Notes: a model not told the origin generated them from the sequence alone. A stretch of 64,000 nt of DNA from Insolitispirillum peregrinum (GCF_900156605.1 NZ_FTOA01000003.1:496001-560000); one strand, 5' to 3'; shown: positions 8,364 through 18,900, numbered from the stretch's first letter. A program made the numbers and translations.

Positions 8364-10112
8364 TCAGGCGGCTACGCAGGCATCAGCCTGCGCCAGCGCG
8401 CCGAGGGCGGTGACGATTTCGTGTGGCCGCAGGGCCAGCGGGCCGGGGCGGTGCAGGGTGTGGACCAGCGGCGGCAGGTCGTACTGGGCGCGCAGCAGGC
8501 TGTGGAATTGGGCGCTGTGGTTCTGTTCGACCACCAGCAGCTTGCCTATCCCCTGCAAGGCCGCCACCATCCGGGCCGGGCGGGCCGGAGCCAGCAGGCG
8601 GACGGCAATCAGGCGGGCGTGCAGGCCGGTTTCGGCGGCGCGGGCCAGCGCCTCGCGCACCTGTTCGGTGATCGAGCCAAAGGTGATCACCGCCATGTCG
8701 GCATCGGGCGGGCCGCTGATTTCGGCCCACGCCGGGCCATAGTCGAACTCGGTCAGCTTGCGCAGACGCTTGTCGAGCTGCTCCTGATGATGGCGGGCCT
8801 GCGTCGAGGGTGTCCCTTTCGGACTGTGCTCCAGACCATCGGCGGTATAGGTGGTGCCTGCGGTGCCGGGAATGGCCATCGGCGAGACGCCATCGGCGGT
8901 CAGGGCATAGCGCTGATAGTCGCCCTCTGCCGCTTCGGCCCGCAAACGGTGGGCGTGAAAGTCGGGCAGGGTGGGGCGGTCAAGGACGGCGCGCGACTGC
9001 CCGGCGGCCTGATCGGACAACATGATCACCGGGCACTGGCGGGACTCGGCCAGCATTACCGACCACTGGGCGGTGAACACGCAATCGGCAATCGACAGCG
9101 GGGCGGTGACAATATGGGGGGCATCGCCGTGCAGGCCATAGACGGCGATGTTGAGGTCGGACTGCTCGGATTTGGTGGGAATGCCGGTGGACGGACCGCC
9201 GCGCATCACATCAACCACCACCACCGGCGTTTCCGAGGCCACCGCCAGCCCGAGTCCTTCGGTCATCAGGGCGAGGCCGGGGCCAGAGGTGGCAGTCAGC
9301 GACGGCACGCCGCCAAACGAGCCGCCGAGGCACATGTTGATCGAGGCCAGCTCGTCCTCGGCCTGCACCAGCGTCCCGCCGACATGGGTCAGGTTGGGAG
9401 CCAGCCATTCGAGGACTTCGGTGGCCGGGGTGATCGGATAGGCGGCGCAGAACCGCACGCCGCCGCGCAGAGCGCCCAGACCGGTGGCTTCGTTGCCGGT
9501 GATCGACCAGCGGTCCTGCCCGGCAGCAGTGGGGGGAGCCAGCGGGCGCAGGTGGCCTGCCAGAGGCTCGGCGGCCTGCATGCCCGCGTGCAGGCTGGCC
9601 AGCGACTGGGCAATGACTTCGGGGCCCTTTTTCCCCAGAACCGTGCTCAGCACCTGTTCGATGGTGGCCGCCGGAATGCCGATCGCCGCCGCCACCAGCC
9701 CGAGGGCGACCATGTTCACCCGACCGCCGGGGGTGGAACGGGCGATCTCTTTCAGAGGGACCTCAATGACGCGCGGCGACTGTTCCAGCATCAGCGCCGG
9801 AACCGGGCCCTGGACCGGGTCGCTGATGATCACCGTTTCGGCGTGCAGCGGCAGTTCCGAGGCAAAGCGTTCGATGTTGCCCCAATCGACCGCCACCAGC
9901 AGGTCATAAAAGTCATCGGGGGATTGCACCGGCTGTGGTGACAGGCGCAGCAGTGCTGCCGACTCTCCGCCGCGAATCTGCGGCCCGAGCGAGCGGCCCA
10001 TCAGCCCGTACCACCCGGCACGGGCGGCGGCATCGACCAGCATTTGCCCGGCGGTCATCACGCCAGCGCCGCCACTGCCGGTCATGGCGATGGAAACGGA
10101 AGAAAAGCTCAT
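8364..10112 (-). CDS. korA: 2-oxoacid:ferredoxin oxidoreductase, fused gamma-alpha subunit
   Basis: A 582-residue protein. Residues 1-190 are the gamma domain (GSGGAGVMTAGQML, GRSLGPQIRGGES). The alpha domain follows, with the pyrimidine-binding segment AAYPITPATEVLEWL near residue 235 and SGPGLALMTEGLG. The gamma-alpha fusion is normal for this enzyme class. With KorB it uses ferredoxin to convert a 2-oxoacid and CoA to acyl-CoA and CO2, or the reverse. It is the first gene of the operon, starting at an ATG 343 bp from the divergent ferredoxin gene. Confidence 0.93.
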   Translation of the reverse strand: MSFSSVSIAMTGSGGAGVMTAGQMLVDAAARAGWYGLMGRSLGPQIRGGESAALLRLSPQPVQSPDDFYDLLVAVDWGNIERFASELPLHAETVIISDPVQGPVPALMLEQSPRVIEVPLKEIARSTPGGRVNMVALGLVAAAIGIPAATIEQVLSTVLGKKGPEVIAQSLASLHAGMQAAEPLAGHLRPLAPPTAAGQDRWSITGNEATGLGALRGGVRFCAAYPITPATEVLEWLAPNLTHVGGTLVQAEDELASINMCLGGSFGGVPSLTATSGPGLALMTEGLGLAVASETPVVVVDVMRGGPSTGIPTKSEQSDLNIAVYGLHGDAPHIVTAPLSIADCVFTAQWSVMLAESRQCPVIMLSDQAAGQSRAVLDRPTLPDFHAHRLRAEAAEGDYQRYALTADGVSPMAIPGTAGTTYTADGLEHSPKGTPSTQARHHQEQLDKRLRKLTEFDYGPAWAEISGPPDADMAVITFGSITEQVREALARAAETGLHARLIAVRLLAPARPARMVAALQGIGKLLVVEQNHSAQFHSLLRAQYDLPPLVHTLHRPGPLALRPHEIVTALGALAQADACVAA

Positions 10113-10454
10113 GAGTCTCCCCCTTGAAAACGATGCGGCGCCTCTGCCTCTGCCGCAGGATCGGGCACAGGCAGCGGGCGGACTTCCCCCGTCAGGATGG
10201 CGCGGATGGGTGGGAAAGACGCGCAGGCATGGGGGATGTCGCGCACATCAGGTATAGCTGTTTTACCGGCCCAAGGCCACTGAAAAACCACCAGACGCGA
10301 CAGTAGATATGAGTAATTATCGTTTTTAATGAAAGAGTTATGGGTGGTTGACAAATCGCATTGCGACCCACCGGATGCAGGCGTTCAATCGCGGGAGCGT
10401 CTGTGTCAGCCGGTCAGGGCGATGCAGGCTGGTCAGGAAAAAAAGGAGGCCGCA
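10113..10454. other. divergent korA/ferredoxin intergenic region
   Basis: A 342-bp spacer with promoters presumably on both strands. A TTGACA at about 10349 has no convincing partner -10 element. I see no gene and no clear FNR-type dyad. Confidence 0.4.
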
Positions 10455-10697
10455 ATGGCTTTGAGGATTGAAGACGACTGTATCGCCTGTGGGGCCTGCC
10501 CGACCGAATGCCCGAACGAGGCCATTGCGGTGGGCGATCCGGTGTACAGCATTGATCCCGACCGCTGCACCGAATGCGTTGGTGCCAATGACACGCCGCA
10601 GTGCGTCAGTGTCTGCCCGGTCGATTGCATCAAGGCTGATCCGGCGCACCGCGAAAGCCAACAGGCATTGCAGGCGAAGTATCAGGCGTTGCATTAA
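10455..10697 (+). CDS. 2[4Fe-4S] ferredoxin, YfhL-like
   Basis: An 80-residue bacterial ferredoxin. The first cluster motif is CIACGACPTECP (from Cys9). The second is CTECVGANDTPQCVSVCP, with the insertion between its second and third cysteines typical of Allochromatium/YfhL-type ferredoxins, which have unusually low potentials. AAAGGAGG precedes the ATG at 10455. It is divergent from korAB and is the likely electron partner of that oxidoreductase. A hairpin terminator follows. Confidence 0.93.
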   Translation: MALRIEDDCIACGACPTECPNEAIAVGDPVYSIDPDRCTECVGANDTPQCVSVCPVDCIKADPAHRESQQALQAKYQALH

Positions 10698-10731
10698 CAA
10701 GGGGGGGCGTCAGAGCTACCCGCAGCATAAC

Positions 10732-10765
10732 GAAAAAGCCGCCTCCTTGCGGGGGCGGCTTTTTC
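10732..10765 (+). terminator. Rho-independent terminator after the ferredoxin gene, possibly bidirectional
   Basis: GAAAAAGCCGCC (10732-10743) pairs with GGCGGCTTTTTC (10754-10765). The A/T tracts on both sides would also let it serve rpmJ transcripts from the minus strand. Confidence 0.85.
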
Positions 10766-10828
10766 TGAACACGCTTCACACCAACCGGAACGGGTCATCC
10801 GAAAATGCCAAAACCGGCGGGGCGAATG

Positions 10829-10954
10829 TTAGCCCTGACGGACCTTCATGCGCGGGTTCTTCTTGTTAATCACGTAAACGCGGCCCTTACGACGCACGAC
10901 GCGGCAATCCTTGTCGCGGGTCTTGGCCGACTTCAGCGAATTGCGAACTCGCAT
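10829..10954 (-). CDS. rpmJ: 50S ribosomal protein L36
   Basis: A 41-codon gene reading [15 protein letters not shown], then [20 protein letters not shown] and KVRQG. This is the longer L36 type that lacks the zinc-binding Cys/His set (a single Cys remains). L36 is a small, basic component of the 50S subunit. It stands alone, as is usual in alphaproteobacteria, with a good sigma-70 promoter about 45 bp upstream of its ATG. Confidence 0.95.
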   Translation of the reverse strand: MRVRNSLKSAKTRDKDCRVVRRKGRVYVINKKNPRMKVRQG

Positions 10955-10996
10955 GATGTCGTTCCTCGGCTAACCTTAGTAAACGAAAGAGGGCGC

Positions 10997-11025
10997 AAAA
11001 TACGCACGCCCCCGGAAAATGTCAA
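10997..11025 (-). promoter_or_regulatory. sigma-70 promoter of rpmJ
   Basis: On the minus strand TTGACA (11025-11020) is followed after 17 bp by TATTTT (11002-10997). The predicted leader is about 40 nt. Confidence 0.65.
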
Positions 11026-11122
11026 CATCTTATGATGCCGACCTGCCTGTTTGCCAGAGAAAGCCGCTTGTCAGCGACAAGGCGACTCTTTCTGCGCGAA
11101 AGGCCCCCTTTCCTAGCCTTCT

Positions 11123-11821
11123 TTAACGCTGAAGCCAATAGCGAAATAATGCCGTCACCGCGTGGGGCTGTTCCATGGTCGACAGATGGCCGCAGTCGTC
11201 AACCTCGACCAGCACGCCAGCGGGCAGGGCATCGACCATTTCCTGATGGACCTTTGGCGGGGTCAGGGCATCCTGCCGCCCGCACAGACACAGGGTTGGC
11301 ACGGTGATGCGGGCCAGATCGGCGCGGCCATCCACCCGGCTGAGAATGGCTTGCTGCTGGCGGGCAAAGGCAGCCAGACCGACCCGTTCGGCCATCGCGC
11401 GCACCCGGTGTGTCAGGGCGTCATCGTGCAGGCGGTCAGGGTGAACCAGTACCGGCAGCAACTGATCGGCAATCTGTGCCATCGAGCCGGACTGTGCCTG
11501 CGCGACCAGCGCCCGCCGCTGGTCGGACTGTTCGGGGCGGTCGGCGCGGGCATTGGTATCGAGCAGGGCCAGCCGGGTAACGCGGTGGGGGGCTTGCCGC
11601 ATGACCTCCTGCGCCACATAGCCGCCCATCGACAGACCGGCGAGGGCAAACGGTCCCTCGACCGAGTCCAGCAGACGGCGGGCCATGCCGCTGATGCTGT
11701 CATCCTGCGTGGTGTCGGCAATGATGATGGTGGCGCAATCGGCCAGACCGCTGATCTGGGCAGCAAACAGGTCGTCATCGGTCAACAGGCCGGGGACCAG
11801 AACCACAGTGGGCAGGCTCAT
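11123..11821 (-). CDS. alpha/beta hydrolase
   Basis: A 232-residue alpha/beta-hydrolase-fold protein. The nucleophile elbow is GLSMGG (about residues 62-67), the acid is likely the Asp in CGRQDALTPP, and the catalytic His lies in DDCGHLSTMEQP near the C terminus. The oxyanion-hole region is VPGLLTDDDLF. Such proteins are esterases or thioesterases; the substrate cannot be predicted. It lies 30 bp downstream of an isochorismatase-like gene on the same strand, so the two are probably co-transcribed. Confidence 0.9.
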   Translation of the reverse strand: MSLPTVVLVPGLLTDDDLFAAQISGLADCATIIIADTTQDDSISGMARRLLDSVEGPFALAGLSMGGYVAQEVMRQAPHRVTRLALLDTNARADRPEQSDQRRALVAQAQSGSMAQIADQLLPVLVHPDRLHDDALTHRVRAMAERVGLAAFARQQQAILSRVDGRADLARITVPTLCLCGRQDALTPPKVHQEMVDALPAGVLVEVDDCGHLSTMEQPHAVTALFRYWLQR

Positions 11822-11851
11822 CGGGAAAGACTCCAGAGAGAAAAGGGAGGA

Positions 11852-12397
11852 TCACTTGATCAACTGGTTGAGAACAGTGCGGAACTGCGGATCATCGCCT
11901 CGACCCAACCACTCGAACAGCACCATTTCCGTGCTGACCACATCAATGCCGTTCTGCGCCATGCGGGCCAGTGCCAGGTCCTTGTCTTTGCGTCGCCGCG
12001 ACGAACAGGCGTCTTCGACCACAAACACCTGATATCCCGCTGCCTGCAGGCCAAGGCAGGTTTGCTGCACGCAGACATGGGCCTCGATTCCTGCCACCAC
12101 CACCTGTGGGCGGTCCAATTGTTTCAGGCGATCAGTGAACACCGGCTCGCCCGTGCAGGAGAAGGTGATTTTTTCGATGGTGGCGGTGGTGTCGTAATAG
12201 GGGCGCAGATCGGCCATCGTCGGGCCGATACCTTTGGAATATTGCTCGGTAACGATCACCGGCACCTCCAGATGGGCCGCGCCGCGCAGCAGGCGGCTGG
12301 AGTTATAGATCACCTCGCGCGGGTCATCCATCACCGGGCACAGCTTTTCCTGAACATCAACAATCACGCAACACGAACGGGCGCGCTCGATCACCAT
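11852..12397 (-). CDS. isochorismatase-family cysteine hydrolase (YcaC-like)
   Basis: A 181-residue protein with the Asp-Lys-Cys triad of the family: Asp in VIVDVQEKLCP (about residue 14), Lys in IEKITFSCTG, and Cys in GIEAHVCVQQT. The isochorismatase fold covers amidohydrolases and nicotinamidases as well as isochorismatase; YcaC-like members have no settled substrate. It probably forms a two-gene operon with the alpha/beta hydrolase downstream. Confidence 0.9.
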   Translation of the reverse strand: MVIERARSCCVIVDVQEKLCPVMDDPREVIYNSSRLLRGAAHLEVPVIVTEQYSKGIGPTMADLRPYYDTTATIEKITFSCTGEPVFTDRLKQLDRPQVVVAGIEAHVCVQQTCLGLQAAGYQVFVVEDACSSRRRKDKDLALARMAQNGIDVVSTEMVLFEWLGRGDDPQFRTVLNQLIK

Positions 12398-12535
12398 CAG
12401 TCTGCTCCTTGATCGACATTCTTTCCGGGACTGGTTTCATCATAAACTTTACACAGGTTTAATGCCCAGTTCATTAGGAGGGATTCCGGGCAGAGGGTAC
12501 CTTGTTTCCTGTAATCCCCAGTTCCGAGTCCCGCC

Positions 12536-12763
12536 ATGACCGCTTCCGCGTCCCGCTTTACCGCCCGTTCGGTCCTTTCCGGCCTGCGCGATATTTTCAT
12601 CCGCTTTTTACTGCCCTTGCTGATTCTGGGGGCTTTGCTGGAGGGAATCGAGCTGCTGCTGGAAATGTTCAATGTCCACAGTGACATGACCAACTGGCTG
12701 CGCACCGCTGTCATGCCGCTGTACCTGTTGATTGCAATGCTGGGCATGCGAAAGAAAAAATAA
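12536..12763 (+). CDS. small two-helix membrane protein of unknown function
   Basis: A 75-residue product. After a basic N terminus there are two hydrophobic segments (IFIRFLLPLLILGALLEGIE and AVMPLYLLIAMLGM) and a KKK tail. I do not recognise the family. GC content and codon use match neighbouring genes, and the start and end are clean, so it is likely real. It stands alone, divergent from the isochorismatase-like gene. Confidence 0.55.
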   Translation: MTASASRFTARSVLSGLRDIFIRFLLPLLILGALLEGIELLLEMFNVHSDMTNWLRTAVMPLYLLIAMLGMRKKK

Positions 12764-13441
12764 GCGGCAGGACGGCGGCGGGCGAGAGCCTTTTGCCGCC
12801 CGTCAAGGATATCGACAGGACGGCGTGCAAGGCGCATTCCTGAAACCCGATGCAGTAGTTCCCCAACAAGATTTTATTGATGGATGCGAGGTTGTCGCAG
12901 CCATTTCCCTATCTTCGGTGAGGATGGGGTTATTTTTGTTTGTCGATAACGTTAGTATTTCCTCTTATTGTTCGTGTATTAATTGAAAGTTATTGATTGT
13001 ATTTTTGGAATATATCTTCTTGTGCCAATTTATGCGTAATTATTTAACTATTTATTGTATTCTGATTGGTAAGTTGACAAATATTTTATGGATGAATTGT
13101 GTAAAATGAGAAGTGTAACAAGATGTCGTTGCTGTTTAAATATTCACATATATTCAATCATTTGTCTTATCCTAATATTAGGGGTGTGGCTGAGGCTTAA
13201 GTCCTTGGAATTAGTCGTTCTTAGTTTTGTGTTTCTTTGCTCGGCCATCAGTTGTATTTTCACGCAGAGAATGTGGTTTTTGCTCTGTCGCTTTTGTTTG
13301 CGGCCTCTGCTCTGGAGCGGGGCAGGGCCGCACTGGCGACAGGCTGGCGGTAAAATAATACAGGGATGATGTGGGGAGAGGCCCTGTTCGGGCTTGCGGG
13401 ATAATGGACCGCGCATCCCTATCCATGGGAAGGCAACGACG
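12764..13441. other. long intergenic region with an AT-rich island
   Basis: Bases from about 12930 to 13260 are strikingly AT-rich compared with the surrounding DNA. One frame (13088-13369, plus) could encode a hydrophobic Cys-rich 93-residue product but has poor codon use, so I do not call it. A TTGACA at 13074 lacks a -10 at normal spacing. The region probably holds the chemoreceptor promoter. Confidence 0.4.
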
Positions 13442-15457
13442 ATGATCCAGTTTATGGCGCGTTTTAAAATCGGCATCCGCATTGGCGTGGGATTCACGGT
13501 GGTGCTGCTGCTGTTGGCGATAGAAGTTGCTCTGTCGTATCGCTCGGGAAGTGCTTCGGTTGCGTCGCTGGAGAACTATAACCGGGTTGCCGGAAATGCG
13601 GTTCTGATTGGTCAGGTGGATGCCAATGTCGGGCAAATGCGGCGCCTTGCCCTCAGCTATCTTTATAGTGGCGATCCGGCCACCGCTACGGCGGTACGGG
13701 CCACGCGGGACCAGTTGACCCGTGACCTGGACAGTCTGCTGCAAAGCACCCGTGCGGAGTCCCGCAAGGAACGCTATCGCCGCCTGCAAGGCATTCTGGC
13801 CGATTACATGCGCAACTTTGATAGCCTGGAACAGCTGCGGGCAGACAAGGAACGGCTGTTCGATCAGGACATGGTCGGGCCGGGGATGCAGGCCGCCACC
13901 GCCATCGGCACCCTGTTGGGGCAGTCCCTGAGCAACGGCACAATGGATGTGGCGGCACGGGCAGGGGCGCTGCAGGAGGCCCTGCTCAGCCTGCGCCTGA
14001 ACGTCTATCGCTATGCCAATACCCCGAAGGCCGAACAGGCCGCTGAAGTCGAGCGGTTGTATGGCGTCTTCAAGGAGCGGCATGCGGCGCTGGTGACCCT
14101 GCTGAACGGCGCATCCCTGTCCGCAATGCAGGATGTCAGCGGCCAGATGGATCGTTACATGACCGCGTTCAAGACCTTTGCCCAGCGCGGACAGGACTTG
14201 CACAAACTGTCGATGATCGACATGCCGCAGCAGGCCAAGGTTTTTAGTGATGTGTCGGTCGAAGCCCTGAAGGTCGCCCAGGACCGGATGCAGGAAGAAC
14301 GGGTGTCGGCAACGCGCTTGATTGAGGGTAACCAGTCCGACAGCCTGATGCTGGGGATTGCCGCTCTGGTGCTCGGGGTCTCGATGGCCGGGGTGATTGC
14401 CTTTGGCATCACCGACCCGATTCACCGGATGGCGCGGGCGATGGGCAGTCTGGCCGGCGGGGATCTGGAGACCGATGTTCCGGCGCTGGATTTCAAGGAT
14501 GAAGTTGGCGAGATGGCGCAGGCGGTGGAGGTGTTCAAGGAAAACGCCCAGCGGGTGCGCCAGATGGAAGCCGAACAGCATCTGGCCGAAGAGCGTGCCG
14601 CCGAGGAAAAGCGCCGCCTGATGAACCAGTTGGCAGATTCGTTCCAAAGCAGTGTCGGGCATGTGGTGGAAACGGTCAGCTCGGCGGCAACCGAACTGCA
14701 GGCCACCGCCCAGACGATGGCCGCGATTGCCGAAGAAACCGAGCGTCAGTCCGAGGCGGTGAGCGTGGCCTCGGAACAGGCCAGTGCCAACGTCCAGACG
14801 GTGGCCTCGGCCGCCGAGGAACTGTCCAGCTCGATCAGTGAAATTGGTCGGCAGGTGCAGCATTCCAGTGAAATCACCAGCCGGGCGGCGGAAAAGGCAG
14901 CCACCACCCACGAGGTGATGAAGGGGCTGTCCACCAGCGCCTCGCAGATTGGCGAAGTGGTCAACATGATCACCGACATTGCCGAGCAAACCAACCTGCT
15001 GGCGCTGAATGCCACCATCGAGGCGGCGCGGGCCGGTGATGCGGGCAAGGGCTTTGCCGTGGTGGCCAATGAGGTGAAAAACCTCGCCAGCCAGACGGGC
15101 CGGGCGACCGAGGAAATTTCGCGCCAGATTGCCAGCGTACAGTCGGAAACCCAGCACGCGGTGGCGGCGATTGATGAAATCGTCGGTATCATCGAGGACA
15201 TCAATCAGGTGGCCTCGTCGATTGCCACGGCGGTGGAGCAGCAGAACGCCGCCACGCGGGAAATCGCCCGCAACGTCGAGCAGGCGGCGGCTGGGACCGG
15301 CGAAGTGTCAAGCAACATTCAAGGCGTCAGTCAGGCCGCCGGAGAGGCTGGTGCCGCTTCGGAACAGGTGGTGGCCGCTTCGCAGGAACTGGCACAAAAT
15401 GCCGCCATCCTGCAACAGGAAGTGAGCAGCTTTGTGTCGCGGGTGCGGGCATCGTAA
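13442..15457 (+). CDS. methyl-accepting chemotaxis protein
   Basis: A 671-residue transducer. TM1 spans about residues 15-37. A helical periplasmic sensor (about 40-300) has four-helix-bundle character. TM2 (about 300-322) ends at FGITDP, followed by a HAMP domain with [19 protein letters not shown]. The cytoplasmic signalling domain has the conserved hairpin tip [20 protein letters not shown] and [10 protein letters not shown]. The ligand is unknown. There is no C-terminal CheR-tethering pentapeptide. GGAAGG precedes the ATG at 13442; the ATG four codons later is an alternative. It is followed by an R1 repeat. Confidence 0.95.
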   Translation: MIQFMARFKIGIRIGVGFTVVLLLLAIEVALSYRSGSASVASLENYNRVAGNAVLIGQVDANVGQMRRLALSYLYSGDPATATAVRATRDQLTRDLDSLLQSTRAESRKERYRRLQGILADYMRNFDSLEQLRADKERLFDQDMVGPGMQAATAIGTLLGQSLSNGTMDVAARAGALQEALLSLRLNVYRYANTPKAEQAAEVERLYGVFKERHAALVTLLNGASLSAMQDVSGQMDRYMTAFKTFAQRGQDLHKLSMIDMPQQAKVFSDVSVEALKVAQDRMQEERVSATRLIEGNQSDSLMLGIAALVLGVSMAGVIAFGITDPIHRMARAMGSLAGGDLETDVPALDFKDEVGEMAQAVEVFKENAQRVRQMEAEQHLAEERAAEEKRRLMNQLADSFQSSVGHVVETVSSAATELQATAQTMAAIAEETERQSEAVSVASEQASANVQTVASAAEELSSSISEIGRQVQHSSEITSRAAEKAATTHEVMKGLSTSASQIGEVVNMITDIAEQTNLLALNATIEAARAGDAGKGFAVVANEVKNLASQTGRATEEISRQIASVQSETQHAVAAIDEIVGIIEDINQVASSIATAVEQQNAATREIARNVEQAAAGTGEVSSNIQGVSQAAGEAGAASEQVVAASQELAQNAAILQQEVSSFVSRVRAS

Positions 15458-15490
15458 GGTGGAGGGCATTACTGCGAGAAGGATGCAGGA

Positions 15491-15657
15491 CACGACAAAC
15501 AGAAACCGGGATCATGGAGCGCTGCTCCACACCTCGCCGGGGCCCTTGAGGCCCCGGACCCCGTTACTTTGATTTTTAAAGAAAAATGGGGGATCGGGGG
15601 CATTGGCCCCCGAACGGGCTCGGGCGGTAGCCCGCACTGACCTTGCCAATTGTCGTG
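15491..15657 (-). repeat. R1 dispersed MITE-like element, copy C
   Basis: A 167-bp copy in inverted orientation relative to copy B. The ends CACGACAA (15491-15498) and TTGTCGTG (15650-15657) form an 8-bp terminal inverted repeat. The interior carries GGAGCGCTGCTCC, GGGGCC/GGCCCC, a T/A-rich centre and GGGCGGTAGCCC. It sits between the convergent chemoreceptor and tRNA-Pro genes. Confidence 0.8.
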
Positions 15658-15668
15658 AAAAACGACAA

Positions 15669-15708
15669 CAAAAAACGCCCCGGTTCCGAAGAACGCGGGG
15701 CGTTTTTG
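15669..15708 (-). terminator. terminator of tRNA-Pro
   Basis: AAAAACGCCCCG (15671-15682) pairs with CGGGGCGTTTTT (15696-15707). Read on the minus strand it directly follows the tRNA 3' end and ends in a U tract. Confidence 0.85.
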
Positions 15709-15710
15709 AG

Positions 15711-15787
15711 TGGTCGGAGTGAGAGGATTCGAACCTCCGGCCCCCGCCTCCCGAAGACGGTGCTCTACCAGGCTGAGCTACACTCCG
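15711..15787 (-). tRNA. tRNA-Pro (anticodon CGG)
   Basis: A 77-nt cloverleaf with an encoded CCA. The acceptor stem is CGGAGTG/CACTCCG, the D arm is AGCTCAGCCTGGTAGAGC, the anticodon loop is TTCGGGA (CGG, reading CCG), and the T arm contains GGTTCGAATCC. The promoter and terminator are both visible. Confidence 0.97.
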
Positions 15788-15851
15788 TCACAGGCACAAC
15801 AGCTTTTGGTGGGAGGCTTTCGGGAGAAGCGTTCCCGCTGTCGTGGGGCGC

Positions 15852-15880
15852 TTTATAGCGACTGGAAAACGGCTTGGCAA
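15852..15880 (-). promoter_or_regulatory. sigma-70 promoter of tRNA-Pro
   Basis: On the minus strand TTGCCA (15880-15875) and TATAAA (15857-15852) are 17 bp apart, about 60 bp upstream of the mature tRNA 5' end. Confidence 0.65.
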
Positions 15881-15920
15881 GCAAAATACGCGCCCTGCAC
15901 AGAAGTGAGGAGAGCGGTGG

Positions 15921-18900
15921 TTATGCCCTCTGCACCTCGACCATGCTGCGGCCTCCGCCCTGCTTGCTGATGCGCACCTGCACCCCGATGCGGTCGATCA
16001 TTGCCTGAACGTGCGAAATGATCCCGACCTTGCGGCCCGAGGCTTGCAGGGTTTCAAGGGCGGCGATGGCAATGTCCAGACTTTCGGCATCCAGCGCCCC
16101 GAACCCTTCATCAATGAACAGGCTTTCGGTCAGGCTGTGAGCGCCGGTCATGCTGGCCAATCCCAAGGCCAGCGCCAGCGACACCAGAAACCGCTCTCCG
16201 CCGGACAGGTTGGCGACGGCGCGCACGTCGTCGGCCATGTCGCGGTCGATCACGTCCAGATCCAGCCCGTCGCCACTGGCCCGCTGCAACAGATAGCGCG
16301 GGGTCAGGTCGGCCAGATGGTGGTTGGCGAGCAGCAACAGCCGGTCGAGCGTCAGCCCTTGGGCAAACATGCGGAACTTCTTGCCATCCGCCGAGCCGAT
16401 CAGATCGGCCATGGCCTTCCACAGGTCGGCGCACTGTTGCTGTTCACCGATCCGCTGGCGGATTTCGGCGCTGGCGGCGCGGTTGCGGTCATCATCGGCC
16501 AGCCGTTGGCGCAGCAGGCCAAGCTGGTTTTGGGCCTGATCGCGTTCGCTTTGCCGCTGGGGCAGCAAGACCTGCAACTCTTCGGCGCTGATCGTCGGCG
16601 CGCCGCTTGCCAGATGGGCGGCCTGTTCGCGCAGTCGTTCATCGTGGAGCGTGCGGGTGCGGGTTTCCTGATCGCGCAGGTCTTGCTGCCGCTGTTCGGC
16701 GGCAGCCAGCCAGCCGCTGTCGCGGGCGCTGTGGGCGGCCTCAATGTCGGCCAGCGTCAGGGCGGCGGCGTTCAGCAACCGGTCGCACTGTTCGGTGGCA
16801 TGGGTCAGATCGGCGGCGGCCTGCTGGCAGGCGGTTTCCAGTGTGCTGAGGCGGGCAGACAGGGCGGCCAGCGCATCCCGGCTGTCAGACAGGGTTTGTT
16901 GTGCCTGTTCCATCCGCTGCTGACTGCTGGCCTGAGCACCTTCCATAGCCTGCCGGACCTCGCTGGTCGGACGGCCCTCGAACAGCGGCGCGCGTTCCTG
17001 CTGCAGGGCATGGAGGGCTTGCTGTTCCTGCTCCACCCGCTGGCGCTGCTGGGCGTCGCTGGCCTGTGCGGCCTTGTGGTCGCCCTCGGCCCGTTCGCAG
17101 GACAAATCCAGTGCTGCCAGCGTCTCGATGGCGGTATCCCGCGCGGTGACGGTACTGTGCCATTGCCCGGCGATCTGCCGGATGCGCTCGGCCAGTCGTT
17201 GCGGGGCGGCAAGATCATCGTCCCAACCGGGCAGGACGGCGCAGGGGGCGGCCAGTTTCTGCTGGCTGGCCGCCATGACCTCTGCCGTCTGCTGGCGGTT
17301 CTGGCGGCTGGCCTCAAGCGCAGCCTGCAGGCTGATCACCGTCTGTCCGATCCCGGCATGCTGCTGTCGCACCTCATGCTCATGCCCCTGAAGCGTGCTC
17401 AGGCGCTGGCGGCTGGCCTGTAGATCAGCTTCGTAGCGCAGCAGGCTTTGCCAGTCAGCCTCCAGCGCGCTCCGTGCCTGTTGGCTGGCCTGCTGTGGTG
17501 CGGACAGATCACAGGACGGTGACAGCGCGGCGGGCAACGGCGCGGGCAGCAGGGGGGCCGCCTGTTGCCGCAGCTCAAGCCATTGGGCCGAGGCCTGTTC
17601 CTGCTCGTGGCGCAGGGCACGCCGGTCGGCCTGCACCACCGCCAATTGCTGATCGGCGGCGACATGGGCGGCGCGGGCGCTGGCCTGTTGCTGGATCAGC
17701 TCTTGCTGCTGTTGGCGCTGGTGGGCGACCTGTTCGCGCAGGGGGGCCAGCACCGGCAGCAGGGCGGCCTGAATCTGCTCGGTGGCGTGCTCGCGGGCGC
17801 CGCAGACCGGGCACGGCTCGCCGGGGTGCAGGTGCTGGCGCAGGATGTCGGCCTGCTCGCTGGCGGCGGCTTCGGCGCGGCGGAGGGTCTGTTCGGCGGT
17901 CTGGAGCTGGCTGACCAGCCTGCCAAGGGTCTGTGTGCAGTCCTGTTCCTGCTGGCGGGCAGCGTGACCCTCGGCGGTGTGGGCCTGTTCGCGCCGGGCC
18001 AATTTGTCATCCTGCTCTGCCCGCGCCGCCGTCGCCGCCAACAGTGCCGCGAGCTGATCCAGCAGGCGGGTGGTTTGCTCCAGATGCTCCCGTTGCCGTT
18101 CCAGTTGCGGGCGGTTGAGGCTGGCCAACTGGTGTTCCAGCCGCTGGACCGCCTGCTGTTCCTCGCGCACGGCGGTTTCGGCAGCCTGCAGGCGGTCTGC
18201 ACTGGCCGCTTGCTCCTGCTGCTGCTGGTGCAAGCGGCTGAGGGCTTCGGCCTCGGCCTGTTCCGCTTTCTGATGCTGGTCATGGGCGGCGCTGTAGCGG
18301 GTCAGCTCGTCCAGCCAGCGGTCGGCCTGTTCGGCCAGCAGACGGTGGCCGTGGTGCCGGTCCAGCCAGTCACGCTGGCGGGCCAGATCATCGGCGCATT
18401 CAGCCCGCCGGGCCAGCACCGCCTGCCGGTCTTCGTGGCGTTGCATCAGCACGCTGGCACTGGCGGCGGCGGCCTGCATGGCCTGCTGCAGACGGTGGCG
18501 GCTATCACTCAGGCGGCTGTCCAGCACACTGGCCTGCTCCAGCACCGGCTGGGCCAGCCGCAAGGATTCGGTGGCGGTGCTGGCCTGCTCGCGGGCCTGC
18601 TGCCATGCCGTTTCCGCCTGTTGGCGGGCCTGTTCGGCCTGCTGGTGGGCGGTGCGGGTGGTGGTGATGTCATCCTGCAGGCGGCGGCTGTCGGCCTGAC
18701 GGCGCTCGACCTCCTGCACCTGCGGGATCAGCGGCAAGGCGCGATGACAGGCGGCGATGCGGTCGCGTTCCGGCTGGCCGAGCTGCTGCTGTTGCTGGAC
18801 CGTGACCAGTGCCTGTTCGGCCTGCTGCAACCGCTCGGCCAGATCGCGGGCGGTCTGATACCACTGGCTTTCCCGCTGCAACCCTTCGACCGCTTCACTC

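Noticed and set aside
13074-13107. TTGACA with downstream TAAAAT as a chemoreceptor promoter
   Set aside because: The spacer is 22 bp, too long for a sigma-70 promoter.
13088-13369. Open frame for a 93-residue hydrophobic Cys-rich protein
   Set aside because: It lies in the AT-rich island, switches composition midway, has no ribosome-binding site and matches no family; chance ORF more likely.
15643-15858. Open frame across tRNA-Pro
   Set aside because: The product (RSERIRTSGPRLPKTV) is the well-known false translation of a tRNA gene on the opposite strand.
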